In this document: positions 5,452 through 6,589 of the stretch, piece after piece
Layout of the letters: each line of letters begins with the position of its first letter
Position numbering within the stretch: position 1 is the stretch's first letter
Origin: an uncultured Clostridia bacterium
Lineage (GTDB): Bacteria > Bacillota > Clostridia > Oscillospirales > Acutalibacteraceae
Assembly (NCBI GenBank): GCA_946535695.1
Contig: CAMNDS010000048.1
Span: 1 to 6,589, forward strand
DNA length: 6,589 bases
Direction of reading: 5' to 3'
Notes under the pieces: generated by a model
Database searches by the model: none
What the model was told of the DNA's origin: nothing
The model's input: the letters and a program-made list of their open reading frames with translations, nothing else
Position numbers and translations under genes: made by a program

Positions 5452-5868
5452 ATGCAACATGTTAAAGTTTGCGGTGCGGTCGTTTTTACAAGAAAAAACG
5501 ATGAAATATTATATGTTATTGTGAAATCTAAAGAAGGTGTTTATGGCTTTCCAAAAGGTCACAACGAATTCGGTGAGTCTGAGGAACAAACAGCTATACG
5601 AGAAATAAAAGAAGAAACCAATTTGGATGTTCAAATCATAAATGGCTTCAGAGCTACTTGCGAGTATAAGGTACCCGACGAACAAGATACAATAAAAAAT
5701 TTAGTAATTTTTCTTGCAGAATACAAAAACCAAGTAATAAAATTCCAAAAAGAAGAACTCAAAGATGCAAAACTCATGAATTTTAACGAAGCACTGAATT
5801 CTTTTAAGTACGATAATCTTAAAAAAATTCTTAAAAAAGCTGATGATTTTATAAAAAAATTAAGTTAA
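5452..5868 (+). CDS. Nudix hydrolase, Ap4A hydrolase-like
   Basis: A 138-aa single-domain Nudix enzyme and the only plus-strand gene. The Nudix box runs from Gly36 to Leu58 (G-x5-E-x7-REIKEETNL). It has the metal-binding glutamates Glu51, Glu54 and Glu55 but Asn57 where the consensus has Gly. The N-terminus (VCGAVVFTR, then GVYGFPKGH at 29-37) and the C-terminal EELKDAKLMNFNEAL followed by a helix match the pattern of asymmetrical bis(5'-nucleosyl)-tetraphosphatases, which split Ap4A into ATP and AMP. The length is typical for that group. Substrate assignment is inference, since Nudix specificity is hard to read from sequence. The start is ATG 5452 with GGAGG 9 nt upstream. It converges on the XRE gene with an 82-nt gap, in which I see no clear terminator. 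Confidence 0.9.
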   Translation: MQHVKVCGAVVFTRKNDEILYVIVKSKEGVYGFPKGHNEFGESEEQTAIREIKEETNLDVQIINGFRATCEYKVPDEQDTIKNLVIFLAEYKNQVIKFQKEELKDAKLMNFNEALNSFKYDNLKKILKKADDFIKKLS

Positions 5869-5950
5869 AAAAAGTTTTACCCGGTTATTCTGGAAAGACA
5901 AATCCATGAAAAAATGAATAAGCTATTTCTATATAATTTTAACACTACGC

Positions 5951-6319
5951 TTATTTTTCCAAATCTTTAATTATTTTATCTATAGAATCAATCGCCTTAT
6001 TTTTATTTTTCAAAGAAAGTGTACGAAGTGCTAATATAATTTTTTTTTCATCCGAATTTAAATTGCAAATGTTTATATTACTACCCTCACCAGATGATAT
6101 ATCGGACATTATATACTTATTTTGTTCTTCCAGCAAATCATAAGGAGCTATTCGAAAAATTCGTGCAAGCTTTTTAACAATATTCCAACTAGGAATAGTT
6201 TTGCCGAGCTCATAATAAGTATAAGTGGAGCGTTCCAATTCCAAGGCATCTGCAACTTCCTTTTGGGTTAATCCAAATTTAGTTCTTAAAATTTTTATTT
6301 TTTCTCCGATTTTTTCCAA
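5951..6319 (-). CDS. XRE-family helix-turn-helix regulator
   Basis: A 122-aa DNA-binding protein. Residues 5-63 form a Cro/CI-type HTH domain: IGEKIKILRTKFGLTQKEVA (4-23) gives helices 1-2, ERSTYTYYELGKTIPSW (29-45) the recognition helix and following turn, and VKKLARIFRIAPYDLLEE (48-65) the last helices. The middle (about 68-86) is a Ser/Gly/Asn-rich linker, and the C-terminal helix (about 87-122, Lys-rich) could mediate dimerisation. There is no catalytic or ligand domain. It resembles Clostridia repressors in the STYTYYELG pattern. The start is TTG 6319, chosen because the HTH normally begins this close to the N-terminus; its Shine-Dalgarno is poor (a GAGAGAGAG tract 12 nt upstream). It lies 53 nt after the partial orphan gene on the same strand and could regulate it. 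The target is unknown. Confidence 0.88.
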   Translation of the reverse strand: MEKIGEKIKILRTKFGLTQKEVADALELERSTYTYYELGKTIPSWNIVKKLARIFRIAPYDLLEEQNKYIMSDISSGEGSNINICNLNSDEKKIILALRTLSLKNKNKAIDSIDKIIKDLEK

Positions 6320-6372
6320 ATTTAAATCACGCTCTCTCTCTATTTTAAATATTTATATTTGATTTATTTATA

Positions 6373-6589
6373 TTATTTAAAAAAATGGATTTTGCCTTTT
6401 TGTATATTCTGGCTTACTTTGATCATACTAGCAACTTTTTTAGCTATACCGTCTATAGATAAATAAACTCTTACCCTTACGCCTTTTTGCATTGTTTTTG
6501 AAAAAGTTGTCAAATTATCACCAACATATTTTTTATAATCTTTCGGAGTAAACTTTTTAATCAAATCATTAATTTTTAAAAAATTACTA
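6373..6589 (-). CDS. C-terminal part of an unrecognised gene (5' end outside the window)
   Basis: The minus-strand frame is open from the window's right edge to TAA at 6373-6375, giving about 71 residues. TTG at 6564 would give a complete 63-aa protein, but it has no Shine-Dalgarno and the frame continues upstream without a stop, so a longer gene cut by the window edge is at least as likely. The visible part is strongly basic, with many lysines spread through KKFTPKDYKKYVG and IDGIAKKVASMIKV, and has no membrane segment. I do not recognise a family. It precedes the XRE gene by 53 nt on the same strand. A chance reading frame is possible. Confidence 0.45.
   Translation of the reverse strand, partial: SNFLKINDLIKKFTPKDYKKYVGDNLTTFSKTMQKGVRVRVYLSIDGIAKKVASMIKVSQNIQKGKIHFFK

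Noticed and set aside
5917..5955. AATAAGC / GCTTATT inverted repeat between the Nudix and XRE genes as a bidirectional terminator
   Set aside because: A 7-bp AT-rich stem with a 25-nt loop is too weak and is expected by chance.

Overview
The window is AT-rich bacterial DNA using the standard bacterial code (TAA, TAG and TGA all act as stops). It probably comes from a low-GC Clostridia-type Firmicute. The PBP2 and the XRE repressor read most like Oscillospirales (Ruminococcus-type) proteins, and Shine-Dalgarno sites are strong. High A+T, two lineage-specific membrane proteins and frequent GTG/TTG starts would fit a reduced, possibly host-associated relative, such as the intracellular Oscillospirales of termite-gut protists. 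That placement comes from remembered family resemblance, not from a search.

All genes but one are on the minus strand. Reading that strand from the right edge: an orphan gene whose 5' end lies outside the window (6373-6589), an XRE-family regulator (5951-6319), and, convergent with it on the plus strand, a Nudix Ap4A-hydrolase-like enzyme (5452-5868). A 318-nt gene-poor stretch (5134-5451) follows. It holds promoter-like boxes and a strong GC-rich hairpin. Next come a DUF1653 protein (4900-5133) and penicillin-binding protein 2, mrdA (2926-4854), probably one operon. Then tRNA-Arg(CCG) (2770-2846) sits behind its own promoter, with an orphan membrane-anchored protein 22 nt downstream (2154-2747). 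After another GC-rich hairpin comes rsmA/ksgA (1193-2056), and finally a large orphan membrane protein with a signal-peptide-like N-terminus (31-990 or slightly longer).

The recognisable genes serve core functions: peptidoglycan cross-linking during elongation (PBP2), 16S rRNA dimethylation (RsmA), arginine decoding (tRNA) and nucleotide clean-up (Nudix). No phage, transposase, CRISPR or toxin-antitoxin gene is recognised. The least explained parts are the two orphan membrane proteins, the start-codon puzzle of the first, and the GC-rich hairpins, two of which pair fully only as minus-strand RNA.
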